The notes: generated by a model from the sequence alone, not told the origin. A DNA stretch of 64,000 nucleotides from Micromonospora avicenniae (GCF_900156065.1 NZ_FTNF01000010.1:62001-126000); one strand, 5' to 3'; positions 20,385 to 30,166 are shown, counted from the stretch's first letter. Program-made: numbers and translations.

Positions 20385-20499
20385 GCTGCGTCCCCTCACG
20401 ATGTGGATGGTGGCGGTTACGCCTTGCTAGCAGTCCGGGCCGGGTGAATCAACCACTCCGAGGGCCGCGTGGTGGTGGCCGAAGCCTGGTCAGCTCGCG

Positions 20500-20532
20500 C
20501 GGAGGGCCCCGGCGAACCGCCGGGGCCCTCCG
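20500..20532 (-). terminator. Terminator of the group 2 sigma gene
   Basis: A perfect 14-bp GC stem (20500-20513 with 20519-20532) and 5-nt loop begin 15 nt past the stop of the sigma gene on the minus strand. Confidence 0.75.
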
Positions 20533-20546
20533 ACCACGCGCCCTGA

Positions 20547-21563
<1,017 letters not shown>

Positions 21564-21809
21564 CTTCGTCTCTCCCCGTGTCCGTGTCGTGCGCTTCCGG
21601 CCTGGTGCCGCCGGTGACAAACAGCTTGGCGGGCGGGGCGTAAAACGGGAGTGAGGCGATCGGGGACCCGACAGCAATACGGTCGGATCGGTGGAGTCGG
21701 CGCGGCCGCGAGGGGTCGGAGTGTCGGCCCGGGTCGGCTTTGCCCGGCCCGGTTACCGTGCCATCGACCGGCCGGCGTGACCGGCCCCGCGAGGCTACGG
21801 AGGGGTGCA

Positions 21810-22598
21810 GTGGTCTTCAAACGGCTCATGCAGGCGATGGGTGTGGGTGGACCGTCGGTGGAAACCGTGCTGACCAACCCGAACTGCCGGCCCGGCGGCC
21901 AGTTGGAGGGCCGCATCCAGGTGACGGGTGGCGACCATCAGGTCGACATCGAGTACGTGGCCCTCGGGCTGGTCACCCGGGTCGAGGTGGAGAGCGGCGA
22001 CAACGAGTACGACACCACTCAGGAGTTCCACCGGCAGCGGGTCACGGGCGCGTTCCGGCTGGAGCGGGGGCAGCAGCACGAGATCCCGTTCCGCTTCGAC
22101 GTGCCGTGGGAGACGCCGGTCACCGAGCTGTACGGGCAGCACCTGCACGGGATGACGATGGGGCTGCGTACGGAACTGGAGGTGGCACGCGCGGTCGACA
22201 AGAGCGACCTGGACGCCGTCGCCGTGCACCCGCTACCCGCTCAGGAACGTCTGCTGGAGGCGTTGCTGCGGCTGGGTTTCCGGTTCGCGCGGGCGGATGT
22301 GGAACGTGGCCACATCTACGGGGTACGGCAGACGCTGCCCTTCTACCAGGAGATCGAGTTCTACCCGGCGCCGCAGTACGGCCGGGCGATCAACCAGCTG
22401 GAGGTCACCTTCATCGCCGACCCCCAGCAGACGCAGGTGGTGTTGGAGCTGGACAAGCGGGGCGGGCTGTTCACGGAGGGGCGGGACGCGTTCGGCCGGT
22501 TCACCGTCGACCACGCCACGATGGACCGTGTCGACTGGGCCGCCCAGCTCGACGGCTGGTTGCGCCAGTCCCTCCAACGCCGCGGCCTCTTCTCCTGA
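21810..22598 (+). CDS. Spo0M-like sporulation-control (arrestin-fold) protein
   Basis: 262 residues of the Spo0M family: the N-terminus VFKRLMQAMGVGGPSVETVL, then two beta-sandwich halves with PGGQLEGRIQVTGG, HEIPFRFDVPWETPVTELYGQ and HGMTMGLRTELEVARAVDKSD, and the C-terminal FEYYP-like region EIEFYPAP. Spo0M proteins have an arrestin-like fold and influence sporulation or cell division in Bacillus; the role in actinomycetes is unproven. GTG at 21810 has a strong ribosome binding site (GGAGGGG). It ends just before a large inverted repeat shared with dtd. Confidence 0.88.
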   Translation: MVFKRLMQAMGVGGPSVETVLTNPNCRPGGQLEGRIQVTGGDHQVDIEYVALGLVTRVEVESGDNEYDTTQEFHRQRVTGAFRLERGQQHEIPFRFDVPWETPVTELYGQHLHGMTMGLRTELEVARAVDKSDLDAVAVHPLPAQERLLEALLRLGFRFARADVERGHIYGVRQTLPFYQEIEFYPAPQYGRAINQLEVTFIADPQQTQVVLELDKRGGLFTEGRDAFGRFTVDHATMDRVDWAAQLDGWLRQSLQRRGLFS

Positions 22599-22614
22599 CC
22601 CACCCCCCACCTCT

Positions 22615-22686
22615 GCCCTGGTTGATCAAGATGTTTGCGTCATCTCCGGCCAGGAACCTGACGCATTTCTCTTGATCAACCAGGGC
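22615..22686. repeat. Large inverted repeat / bidirectional terminator (REP-like)
   Basis: A long arm 22615-22631 (GCCCTGGTTGATCAAGA) pairs perfectly with 22670-22686, followed by a 4x4 internal loop and a 7-bp inner stem (22636-22642 with 22659-22665) around a 16-nt loop. C-rich bases before and G-rich bases after could pair further. It lies between the convergent spo0M-like gene and dtd. The layout, unlike the other GC terminators here, suggests a dispersed palindromic element used as terminator. Confidence 0.8.
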
Positions 22687-22717
22687 GGGGGAGGGCAGGA
22701 GTGGGGGTGGGGTGGGG

Positions 22718-23140
22718 TTAGAGGTCCAGGAGGATGGTGCGGGGGCCTACGTTGACGCTCTCGACCAGCATGTGGGCGCGGAAACGACCGGTCTCCACCT
22801 TGGCACCGCGCTCGCGCAACGCCTCGACCACAGCTGTCACCAGCGGCTCGGCGACCTCCGCCGGTGCCGCGGCCGTCCAGCTCGGGCGTCGGCCCTTGCG
22901 GGCGTCGCCGTAGAGGGTGAACTGACTGACCACGAGGACCGGGGCGCCGGTGTCGGCGGCGGACCGCTCGTCGTCGAGGATGCGCAGCTCGTGAACCTTG
23001 CGGGCCATCGTCCGCGCGGTCTCCTCGGTGTCGGTGTGCGTCACTCCGAGCAGCACCAGCAGCCCGTCGTCGATCGCGCCGACCACCTCGTCGCCGACCG
23101 TGACGCTGGCCCGGCCGACCGTCTGCACCACCGCACGCAT
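22718..23140 (-). CDS. dtd: D-aminoacyl-tRNA deacylase
   Basis: 140 residues. It removes D-amino acids from mischarged tRNA. The family start [15 protein letters not shown] and motif Ser72-Gln73-Phe74-Thr75 in [13 protein letters not shown] are present. The C-terminal Gly132-cisPro133 motif reads NVGPRT rather than the usual NDGPVT; such variants occur in actinobacteria. The frame is open far upstream, but ATG at 23140 has the ribosome binding site GGAGGA and family start. About 190 nt without a gene separate it from the methyltransferase gene upstream on the same strand. Confidence 0.93.
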   Translation of the reverse strand: MRAVVQTVGRASVTVGDEVVGAIDDGLLVLLGVTHTDTEETARTMARKVHELRILDDERSAADTGAPVLVVSQFTLYGDARKGRRPSWTAAAPAEVAEPLVTAVVEALRERGAKVETGRFRAHMLVESVNVGPRTILLDL

Positions 23141-23333
23141 CAGCACGTCCTCCGTCCGTTGTTCCGGCCGGGTACGGCGCCCGCCGTTCGCGAGCCGCCC
23201 CGGCCGGTCGACAGGACGAGGCCCGGCACGGACGCGCTGCGTCCGCCGTTCCCGTCGGCGTACCGGGCGAGGCCCGGCACAAGTTCGTCGTGCCGCCGGG
23301 TCGCCCCGAGGCGCCGGGGCGAGGCCCCTGCGC

Positions 23334-24821
23334 TCATCGACCGGCCACCGGCTCGATGATGCCGCGCTCCACCAGGTGCGCCACGATCGGGCCGGCCGCC
23401 TCGGCGAGCTCGTCGGGCGCCACGTCGTGCGCCACCGCGAGGAGGGCGAGCTGGTCGCGTAGCGGCAGACGGCCGTCGGCGCCGCCGACCAGCGCCAACA
23501 CCAGCGGGTCGACCTCCTCGGTCCAGCGCAGACCGCGCGGCATGGACAGCACCTGCCGGTCCACGGCCCAGCCCTCCTCGCCCATGGTCGCCTCCTGCCG
23601 CAGCTGGAGCCCTTCGGCGGCCCGGTAGCGCTCGGCCAGCAGCGCTTCGGTGTCGCGTACCCGGAGGAAGTCCTGGCGGTCGAACCAGGTGGCGATGCGG
23701 TCACCCATCGGCGGCTCGACCCGCTGCCGGAGGTCCTCCACCCGAAGGACGGGGTCCGCGTGCCCGCCGCGGCGTAGCGAGATGATCCCGAAGCCGATCG
23801 CCTCCACCTTGTGCGCGTCGAACCAGTCCAGCCAGGCCGCCATCCGCTGCGGGTCGGCCGCCTCGCCGACGTCGGTCAGCCACAGGTTGACGTACGCCAT
23901 CGGGTCGGCCACCTCGCGCTGGATGACCCAGGCGTCCAGACCCGTGCCGGCGAACCAGCCGGCCACCCGCTCGTCCCACTGCTCGCCGGCGATGTGCACC
24001 CAGTTCGCCAGGTACTGCATCGTGCCGCCCTCGGTGAGCAGGCCGGGCGCGGCGGCGGCCAGTTCGCTCCCGATCGCGTCGCCGACCCGGCCGGAGTCCC
24101 GGTAGACGTGCGTCGTCGTGCCGGGGCCGACCACGAACGGCGGGTTGCTCACCACCAGGTCGAACCGGCGCCCCGCGACCGGCGCCACCATGTCGCCGCG
24201 GAGAAGCTCCCAGTCCTGGCCGTTGAGCGCGGCCGTGGTGGCGGCGAAACGCAGCGCCCGCGGCGAGACGTCGGTGGCGGTGACCGAGCGGGCATGGGTG
24301 GACAGGTGCAGGGCCTGCACGCCGGAACCGGTACCCAGGTCCAGCGCGGTGTCGACCGGGCGTCGGATGGTCGCGCCGATCAACGTCTGGGTCGCCCCAC
24401 CGATGCCGAGCACGTGCTCGGAGTGCAACGGTCGCCCCGGACGGGCGCTGGCGGGCACGTCCGCGAGCACCCACCACTCGTCCCCGTACGGTTCCAGGTC
24501 GACGCCGGCTCGCAGGCCGTCGCCGTGCCGTTCGAGCAGCCCGCCGTCGACCGCCTCGGCGAGGTCGAGCGGCGCGAGCGCGGCCGCCACCACGGCCTCC
24601 GATTCGGTCTGGTCGCAGATGAAGACCCGGATCAGCGTGGCGAGCGGGTCGCGATCCTCGGTCGCCTTCAGGGCGGCGCGGAAGTCGTTGCGAGCCACCC
24701 CGCCGGTCGCCTGCGGACCGAGTCGGTCGGCGATGCCGTTCGAGGTGAATCGGGCGCGGGTCAGCGCGGTGCGCAACGCCTCGACGCCGGCGGGAGAGAG
24801 CAGCATGTCTTGTTCGGCCAC
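23334..24821 (-). CDS. Class I SAM methyltransferase, HemK/PrmC-like
   Basis: 495 residues, three parts. The N-terminal ~130 residues are a helical/winged domain (resembling DUF7059). A central methyltransferase domain follows, with motif I Asp161-LGTGSG (163-167) and the NPPF motif at 226-229 in VVSNPPFV, which marks N5-glutamine or N6-adenine methyltransferases. The C-terminal ~200 residues include [17 protein letters not shown] and a small domain ending [14 protein letters not shown] (resembling DUF7782). The target is unknown; a ribosomal, release-factor or rRNA substrate is plausible. It starts at 24821. Its order with dtd suggests cotranscription. Confidence 0.88.
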   Translation of the reverse strand: MAEQDMLLSPAGVEALRTALTRARFTSNGIADRLGPQATGGVARNDFRAALKATEDRDPLATLIRVFICDQTESEAVVAAALAPLDLAEAVDGGLLERHGDGLRAGVDLEPYGDEWWVLADVPASARPGRPLHSEHVLGIGGATQTLIGATIRRPVDTALDLGTGSGVQALHLSTHARSVTATDVSPRALRFAATTAALNGQDWELLRGDMVAPVAGRRFDLVVSNPPFVVGPGTTTHVYRDSGRVGDAIGSELAAAAPGLLTEGGTMQYLANWVHIAGEQWDERVAGWFAGTGLDAWVIQREVADPMAYVNLWLTDVGEAADPQRMAAWLDWFDAHKVEAIGFGIISLRRGGHADPVLRVEDLRQRVEPPMGDRIATWFDRQDFLRVRDTEALLAERYRAAEGLQLRQEATMGEEGWAVDRQVLSMPRGLRWTEEVDPLVLALVGGADGRLPLRDQLALLAVAHDVAPDELAEAAGPIVAHLVERGIIEPVAGR

Positions 24822-25037
24822 CTCGCCATCCTGCCTGCTGCCGCTGGAGCGGACGGGCCCACCCGGAACATCAGTGCCGCCAGCAGGCGCTATCGAACAT
24901 CGGCTTGCCCGTCGAAGCCGATTCCGCGGTCACCGGTCGGGCCGCCATCCGCCGGGTGCGACCCCGGGGGCGTGGCGTGCGCGTGCGCATCCGCGTCTGT
25001 CCGTCGGCTGCCGATCGCGGTCTGGCAGCATGGCGAC

Positions 25038-25616
25038 ATGGCGTTGGCTCTTCCGATCGACTCCGCGGCGAACGACCTTCTCAACCGGGATCCGCTGGCG
25101 CGCATCCTCGGCATGGTGCTTGATCAGCAGATTCCGATGGAGAAGGCGTTCTCCTCGCCGTACGTCCTGACCCAGCGGCTCGGGCACGACCTCGACGCAC
25201 GGGAGCTGGCCGGGTACGACCCGGAACAGCTGATCGCACTCTTCGCCCAGCCGCCCGCGCTGCACCGCTTCCCGAAGGCGATGGCGGCCCGGGTGCAGGA
25301 GGTGTGCCGGATGCTCGTCGACCGGTACGACGGCGACGCGGCCGGGCTCTGGGCCGGGGTGACCGACGGCCGGGAGCTGTTCAACCGGATCGCCGAGCTG
25401 CCCGGATTCGGCAAACAGAAGGCGCAGATCTTCCTCGCCCTGCTCGGCAAGCGCTTCGACGTGCGGCCGGAGGGCTGGCGGGAGGCGGCCGGCGGGTACG
25501 GCGACCCGGACGCGTACCGGTCGGTCGCCGACGTGACCGACGGTGAGTCGCTGCGCCGGGTACGGGAGTACAAGCAGCAGATGAAGGCGGCGGCCAAGGC
25601 GAAGGCTGCCGACTGA
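25038..25616 (+). CDS. HhH-GPD-type base-excision repair family protein
   Basis: 192 residues. It has a helix-hairpin-helix (ELPGFGKQKAQ, residues 120-130) after helices ending in LGMVLDQQIPMEKAF near 24-38, the layout of small AlkA/EndoIII-like proteins. The catalytic Asp expected in most glycosylases is not obvious; Asp141 after the HhH is a candidate. The C-terminus is Lys/Ala-rich. ATG at 25038 is used; no strong ribosome binding site is visible. It converges on a toxin-antitoxin-like pair. Confidence 0.85.
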   Translation: MALALPIDSAANDLLNRDPLARILGMVLDQQIPMEKAFSSPYVLTQRLGHDLDARELAGYDPEQLIALFAQPPALHRFPKAMAARVQEVCRMLVDRYDGDAAGLWAGVTDGRELFNRIAELPGFGKQKAQIFLALLGKRFDVRPEGWREAAGGYGDPDAYRSVADVTDGESLRRVREYKQQMKAAAKAKAAD

Positions 25617-25648
25617 CCGCCGCCGGGCCTGCCCGGGGCCGGCGGCGG
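25617..25648. terminator. Bidirectional terminator
   Basis: A perfect 10-bp stem (25617-25626 with 25639-25648) begins directly after the stop of the HhH-GPD gene and ends 24 bp before the stop of the convergent antitoxin-like gene. Confidence 0.6.
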
Positions 25649-25672
25649 TTGCCGGCCGACCGTCGCGTGGAC

Positions 25673-25984
25673 TCAGGCGGCGGTGGGGTGGGCGAGCGAG
25701 GCGAGCGCCCGCCGGACGTCGGCGAGCGAGACGGTGGTCGAGTCGTCGAGGTCGGCCAGGCCCGCCTCGATCCACTGCCTCATCAGCGTGGTGACCCCGA
25801 TGCCGCGCGCCTCGGCTGCCGCCCGCACCCGTTCGTAGGTCTCCAGCGGCAGCCGTACCGACCGGCTCACCATCGGCACGTCGGTGTCGGGGGTGGGCAG
25901 CTCCGCCGGCTGGCTCTCGTCGATCAGTTCCGCGAGCCGGTCGTCGCCGCTGTGGAACTGCTTGGTCGCGTCGTCACGGTGCAT
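25673..25984 (-). CDS. RHH antitoxin-like protein (BrnA-like)
   Basis: 103 residues. An acidic N-terminal half (TKQFHSGDDRLAELIDESQPAELP) precedes a ribbon-helix-helix-like segment VSRSVRLPLETYERVRAAAEARGIGVTTLMRQWIEAGL, similar to CopG/BrnA antitoxins that bind DNA as dimers. It starts at ATG 25984, 12 nt after the stop of the upstream toxin-like gene, with the ribosome binding site GAGGAGG in that gap. The toxin-then-antitoxin order is that of BrnTA. The antitoxin role is inferred from context and fold. Confidence 0.75.
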   Translation of the reverse strand: MHRDDATKQFHSGDDRLAELIDESQPAELPTPDTDVPMVSRSVRLPLETYERVRAAAEARGIGVTTLMRQWIEAGLADLDDSTTVSLADVRRALASLAHPTAA

Positions 25985-25996
25985 GTCACCGCCTCC

Positions 25997-26311
25997 TCAT
26001 CGGCGCTCTCTCCGCACCGCCTCGTCGTAGCGCTTCGACTCGGCGTCGCTGAGCTCACGGGCGGAGAGGATGTCCCAGTCGTTGTCGGTGCCGTCGGCCT
26101 CGGCGAGCAGCACGGCCAACCGACGGCCCCGCCGGGCGGCGGCGTAGACGACCATCACGTCGTCGCCCAGGTGGCGGATCACCCGCCGGACGCTGTGCAG
26201 CGCCTCCCAGACTTCCCCCGGCGTGACGTCGTAGACCTTCAGGTTGGCCAGCGCCTCTTCGGTGAAGCTGAACCTGCTGCCCACGGGCGGAGCGTACCAC
26301 GCACGTAACAC
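25997..26311 (-). CDS. BrnT-like toxin candidate
   Basis: 104 residues. The pattern is FTEEALANLKVYDVTPGEVWEAL, then a strand pair (VMVVYAAARRGRRLAVLLAEADG), then WDILSARELSDAESKRYDEA, which parallels the BrnT ending RIISARRAT-E-Y. BrnT toxins are RelE-fold ribonucleases that inhibit growth. The predicted start is GTG 26311. Paired with the RHH gene downstream, it forms a probable type II toxin-antitoxin module. The catalytic residues are not certain, so it may be an inactive or distant relative. Confidence 0.7.
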   Translation of the reverse strand: MLRAWYAPPVGSRFSFTEEALANLKVYDVTPGEVWEALHSVRRVIRHLGDDVMVVYAAARRGRRLAVLLAEADGTDNDWDILSARELSDAESKRYDEAVRRERR

Positions 26312-26414
26312 GCTCGCCGCCGACAGCGCTTCCGGAGTTGCCGCCGCGACCGAACTTCGCTGATCACGCCCGTCAAGTGACAGGATGAGGCGTAACCCCT
26401 CGAGGAGGTCCGTG

Positions 26415-26771
26415 GTGAAGCGTCAGGCGTACCAACCGATCCTGATCACCGACGCCTCACGCAGCCAGGGCGACCAGCTCAACAGTCGGCAGCGGCGATA
26501 CGTGCTGATGATGGGTATAAGGGTCGCCTGCCTGGTCGTGGGTGCGATTCTGGTCGGCGCGCAGGCTCCCCTGCTCTGGCTCTGGCTACCGCTCTGCGGC
26601 CTCGGCATGGTGCTCATTCCGTGGCTCGCCGTGCTGCTGGCCAACGACCGTCCGCCGAAGGAGGAGCACCGGCTGGCCAACAAGTTCCAGCCCCGGCACC
26701 GCGACGAGAACCCGCCGATGAGCCTCACCGCCGAGGAGCGCCCACACAAGGTCATCGAGGTCGAGCCCTAG
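26415..26771 (+). CDS. DUF3099 membrane protein
   Basis: 118 residues, two transmembrane helices (about 30-50 and 55-77) separated by a short loop. The N-terminal ILITDASRS is the DUF3099 signature, and the C-terminal tail is hydrophilic and basic/acidic. The function is unknown. GTG at 26415 has the ribosome binding site GGAGGTC; GTG at 26412 would be too close to it. The last 20 bp overlap the 3' end of the convergent HTH regulator gene. Confidence 0.85.
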   Translation: MKRQAYQPILITDASRSQGDQLNSRQRRYVLMMGIRVACLVVGAILVGAQAPLLWLWLPLCGLGMVLIPWLAVLLANDRPPKEEHRLANKFQPRHRDENPPMSLTAEERPHKVIEVEP

Positions 26772-27630
26772 GCGCATGTGGGGTCGGTGACCCGGATAGC
26801 AGCGCCAGCCGGAACCTGGACTCGTCCTCGGTGTCCGGGGCCGTGGTCAGCACGACGATCTTCCGTTCCGCGTCGCCGTCGATGATCACGTCGCAGTCCA
26901 CCGCGATCAGGCCGACCGCCGGGTGGTGGACCATCTTGTGATCCTCGCGATGCGCCCCGACCGCGCCGGCGGCCCACAGCTCGGCGAAGCGTGCGTTGCC
27001 GGTGGCGAGCAGCCGGATCAGGTCGGACAGCCGGTTGCTGCCGGGGAAGCGTCCCGTCGCCCGGCGCAGGTCGGACACGACGGCCGACTCCACCCCGCCC
27101 TGAGCGAGCGAGGTCACCGGCCAGTGCGACAGGCGCGGCCCCTCGCCGTCGATCGGGAAGGTGTCGCGAGCGAAGTTGCGCAGCGGCGGCGGTGTCGCCG
27201 AGGGGTCACCCAGCAGGGCCGCCCAACCGCGGTTCCACCAAATCAGCCGCCAGTCCGCGGCGAAGACGGCGACGGCGGTGTCCGCCAGCCGGTCGAGGAG
27301 GCGGCGCAGCCCCGGCGGAAGGTGGTCGGAAAGCTCCTCGTGCGACGGCGGCCCGAGACCGGCCAACCGGTGCAGATGATCCCGTTCGGCGTCCGTGAGC
27401 CGCAGGGCGCGGGCGAGCGCGGCGACCACCTGCGCCGACGGGGTGGTGGACCGCCCCTGCTCCAGACGTACGACGTAGTCGACCGAGATCCCGGCGAGTT
27501 CCGCGAGTTCCTCCCGGCGTAACCCCTTCGTCCGGCGCCCGCGCCGGCCCGGCAGCCCTGCCGCCGCCGGGGAGACCCGGTCGCGCCACGCGCGCAGCGT
27601 CGTGCCCAGCGCGGTCCCGTCCGTGTTCAT
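26752..27630 (-). CDS. XRE-family regulator with MmyB-like ligand-binding domain
   Basis: 292 residues. The N-terminal helix-turn-helix (about 10-75) reads TKGLRREELAELAGISVDYVVRLEQGR, the MmyB/SCO-type XRE domain that follows an RRGRR motif. The C-terminal domain (about 100-280) has the MLTR-like sequence AVFAADWRLIWWNRGWAALLGD and then the HKMVHHPAVGLIAVDCDVI region that binds a hydrophobic ligand. The start is ATG at 27630. It is divergent from the VOC gene at 27734 and probably represses that gene. The last 20 bp of its coding region overlap the DUF3099 gene. Confidence 0.9.
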   Translation of the reverse strand: MNTDGTALGTTLRAWRDRVSPAAAGLPGRRGRRTKGLRREELAELAGISVDYVVRLEQGRSTTPSAQVVAALARALRLTDAERDHLHRLAGLGPPSHEELSDHLPPGLRRLLDRLADTAVAVFAADWRLIWWNRGWAALLGDPSATPPPLRNFARDTFPIDGEGPRLSHWPVTSLAQGGVESAVVSDLRRATGRFPGSNRLSDLIRLLATGNARFAELWAAGAVGAHREDHKMVHHPAVGLIAVDCDVIIDGDAERKIVVLTTAPDTEDESRFRLALLSGSPTPHAPRARPR

Positions 27631-27733
27631 GCCGTTGATTCTTGCTCCTGACCTCCGGTCGAGGGTGGTACCCGTGTTCCTACCGTCGTCCCGTCCCTGG
27701 TCGCGGGCTCGACGAGCGGGCAGCCTCGGCTGC

Positions 27734-28165
27734 ATGAGCATGTCCTTCTCCCACGACCATGTCGGCCTGAGCGTGACTCCCGAGGACCTCGACGCCACCG
27801 TCGAGTGGTACGTGAGCAAGCTCGGCTTCACTGTCGACCAGCAATTCGACTCCCACGGCACGACGTTCGTCTACCTCGTCAGCGGGGATGTCAAGATCGA
27901 GCTCCTGGCCGGCGCGTCGCACCGGCAGCTACCGATCCCTGACGTCCTGACGAGCATGGACCCGGCGCGCCTGCACCACTTCTGCATCGCCGTCGAGGAT
28001 CTCGATGCGACCGTCTCCGCGCTGCGCGACCTCGGCGTGGCGCTGATCGGAGGCCCCATGGCGGTAGCCGCGATCGGTCAGCGCATCGCGTTCGTCACCG
28101 ACAACCTCGGCAACATCATCGAGTTCGCCGAGCCCGGCACCTGGCCTGCCGGTCGACCGGGCTGA
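27734..28165 (+). CDS. VOC family protein, divergent from MmyB-like regulator
   Basis: 143 residues, glyoxalase/bleomycin-resistance fold. HDHVGLSVTPEDLDATVEWYVSKLGF starts the first module, with IELLAGASH; the second is HHFCIAVEDLDATVSALRDLGV and NLGNIIEFAE. Probable metal ligands are His in HDHVGLSV, Glu in KIELL, His in HHFCIAV and Glu in IIEF, so it may be a metal-dependent enzyme. The start is ATG at 27734. Divergence from a small-molecule-binding regulator suggests induction by its substrate. Confidence 0.82.
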   Translation: MSMSFSHDHVGLSVTPEDLDATVEWYVSKLGFTVDQQFDSHGTTFVYLVSGDVKIELLAGASHRQLPIPDVLTSMDPARLHHFCIAVEDLDATVSALRDLGVALIGGPMAVAAIGQRIAFVTDNLGNIIEFAEPGTWPAGRPG

Positions 28166-28247
28166 TCGTTCCGGCGTGCGGGTCGACAGGGGCACCACCG
28201 GCTCGGTTGCCGCGCCCGGGGGACGGGCAAGGTTGAACCCGGTGCCG

Positions 28248-29147
28248 TCAGGGTGCCGGGCGGGCGCCGAGGGTGGAGACGGCCACCGCGCCGAGGTCAC
28301 CGGCCCGGGCCAGCGCCGCATCCGGATCCGCACCGGCCAGCCAGGCCGTCAACAGGCCCGCGGCGAACGCGTCCCCGGCACCGGTGACGTCCACCACGGC
28401 CACCCGGCGGGCGGGCGCCGAACTGAGCCGGCCCGTCCGGTCCGCCCAGACCGCGCCGGCCGCGCCCCGCTTGACCACCACCCGCCGGGCGGTCGCCGAC
28501 AGCGCCCGCGCCTGGGCCGCCGGTTCCAGCCCGCCGGCCAGCACCGTCGCCTCGTCCGAGTTGACCAGCAGCAGGTCGACGTCGCGTACCCAGGCCAGGA
28601 AGGCCATCGCGCCGACGCGCCGCAGTGGCGCAGCGGAGGCCGCGTCGACACTGGTGGTGAGACCCCGCGCCCGGGCGGCGGTCAACGCCCGCAGCCCGGC
28701 CTCGCGCGACCCGGCGTCCAGCAGGGTGTACCCGGACAGGTGCAGATGCCCCGCGTCGGGTACCGCGGCCAGGGCCCGCTCGACGTGCTCCGCGGTCAGT
28801 CGCAGGTTCGCCCCGCGCTGGCTGACCATCGTCCGCTCGCCGTCGTTGGCCAGCACGATGACCGTGCCGGTCACCGCATCCTCGATGCTCTCGATCGCGC
28901 AGTCGACACCGACGGACCGCAGTTCGGCTGTCCGGTCACGCCCCTCCGCGTCGTCGCCCACCGCCGCGGCCAGCGTCACGGGGACGCCCTGCGCGGCGAG
29001 CCAGGCGGCGGTGTTGGCCGCCTGGCCGCCACCGCTGAACCGAATCTCGGCCGCCGTGTCCGAGCCGGCGGCGAGCGGCCCGCTGAGCACCGCGAGCACG
29101 TCGGTGATCACGTCACCGACGACGACGATCCGGTGAAGCGGGCTCAT
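28248..29147 (-). CDS. psuK: PfkB-family kinase, probable pseudouridine kinase
   Basis: 299 residues, ribokinase fold. An N-terminal GDVITDVLAV, the substrate motif GGGQAANTAAWLAAQG and the C-terminal DVTGAGDAFAAG with catalytic Asp are present. The ATG at 29147 overlaps the stop of psuG (ATGA), so the two are translationally coupled. Next to a pseudouridine-5'-phosphate glycosidase it most likely phosphorylates pseudouridine to pseudouridine 5'-phosphate; ribokinase or another sugar kinase are possible by sequence alone. Confidence 0.9.
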   Translation of the reverse strand: MSPLHRIVVVGDVITDVLAVLSGPLAAGSDTAAEIRFSGGGQAANTAAWLAAQGVPVTLAAAVGDDAEGRDRTAELRSVGVDCAIESIEDAVTGTVIVLANDGERTMVSQRGANLRLTAEHVERALAAVPDAGHLHLSGYTLLDAGSREAGLRALTAARARGLTTSVDAASAAPLRRVGAMAFLAWVRDVDLLLVNSDEATVLAGGLEPAAQARALSATARRVVVKRGAAGAVWADRTGRLSSAPARRVAVVDVTGAGDAFAAGLLTAWLAGADPDAALARAGDLGAVAVSTLGARPAP

Positions 29148-30079
29148 GCCTCAGTGTCGGCGCGGCGGGCGGCGGCGGCCACCGCGATCCGCGCGGCCAG
29201 GTCGGCGTTGCGCAGGATGATCCGGACATTCACCGTCAGGCTGGCCCCCTCGGTAGCGGAATGGAAGTGGGCCAGGAGGTAAGGCGTCACGGCCTTGCCG
29301 GTCACCCCGTCGCGCTCCAGCAGGGCCAGGCCCTCGGCGAGGGTGCGGTCGTGCATTGCCGGGTCGAGCTGCTCGTCAACGGGGAGCGGATTGGCCACGA
29401 CGAGACCACCGCGGTGCAGGTCCTGCTGGGTCCGGGCGGCGAGCACGTCGGCGACCTGCTCGGGCGAGTCCACCGACCAGTCGAGATCGAAGCCGCCGTC
29501 GGTGAGGTAGAAGCCGGGGAACCGGCGGGTGCGGTAACCGATCACGCTCACGCCGAGCGTCTCCAGCCGCTCCAGCGTCGCGCCCACGTCGAGGATCGAC
29601 TTGACGCCGGCGCAGACCACCGCGATCGGGGTCCGAGCGAGGGTGACGAGGTCCGCCGACTCGTCGAAGGTCTGCGCCGCCTCCCGGTGCACCCCGCCGA
29701 GGCCGCCGGTGGCGAACACGCCGATCCCCGCCATGGCGGCCACCGCGCTGGTCGCAGCGACGGTCGTCGCGCCGTCCGCGCGGGTCGCCGCGGCCACGGC
29801 CAGGTCGCGTACGGAGAGCTTGGCCACACCGTCGACGGTGGCGAGGCGGGTCAGCTGGGCGTCGTCCAGGCCGACCACGAGTTCACCGCCGACCATGCCG
29901 ATGGTGGCCGGCACCGCTCCGGCGTCCCGCACGGTCGCTTCGATCTGGCGGGCGACCCGCAGGTTCTCCGGTCGGGGAAGACCGTGCGAGACGATGGTGC
30001 TCTCCAAGGCGACGACGGGACGCCCGTCCCGCAGGGCGTCGGCCACCTCGGCGCCGTAACGGATGTGAAAGTTGGTCAC
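29144..30079 (-). CDS. psuG: Pseudouridine-5'-phosphate glycosidase
   Basis: 311 residues, full length. It splits pseudouridine 5'-phosphate to uracil and ribose 5-phosphate, breaking a C-C glycosidic bond. The family landmarks are VVALESTIVSHGLP with Glu26, PATIGMVGGELVVG, and VCAGVKSILDVGATLE with Lys160; these match the catalytic Glu31 and Lys166 of E. coli YeiN at a constant offset. GTG at 30079 has no ribosome binding site; TACGGT seven bases upstream suggests a leaderless transcript. It is first in the psuG-psuK operon. Confidence 0.95.
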   Translation of the reverse strand: MTNFHIRYGAEVADALRDGRPVVALESTIVSHGLPRPENLRVARQIEATVRDAGAVPATIGMVGGELVVGLDDAQLTRLATVDGVAKLSVRDLAVAAATRADGATTVAATSAVAAMAGIGVFATGGLGGVHREAAQTFDESADLVTLARTPIAVVCAGVKSILDVGATLERLETLGVSVIGYRTRRFPGFYLTDGGFDLDWSVDSPEQVADVLAARTQQDLHRGGLVVANPLPVDEQLDPAMHDRTLAEGLALLERDGVTGKAVTPYLLAHFHSATEGASLTVNVRIILRNADLAARIAVAAAARRADTEA

Positions 30080-30086
30080 AGTGATC

Positions 30087-30092
30087 ACCGTA
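30087..30092 (-). promoter_or_regulatory. -10 box of leaderless psuG transcript
   Basis: Minus-strand TACGGT, 7 nt before the GTG at 30079. A weak TTCACT -35 candidate lies about 18 bp upstream. Confidence 0.45.
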
Positions 30093-30166
30093 CGGCCAGC
30101 CCCCGGTCGTAGTGAATTGGACCGGGCCGTCAGGAGCTGCCAAACTTGAGCGTTGGAGGTGCAGAC

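Noticed and set aside
23141..23333. Small ORF of 65 codons and a 13-bp direct repeat (CGAGGCCCGGCAC at 23217 and 23268)
   Set aside because: The ORF has no domain; it overlaps the dtd upstream region, and the repeat is short and expected in GC-rich DNA.
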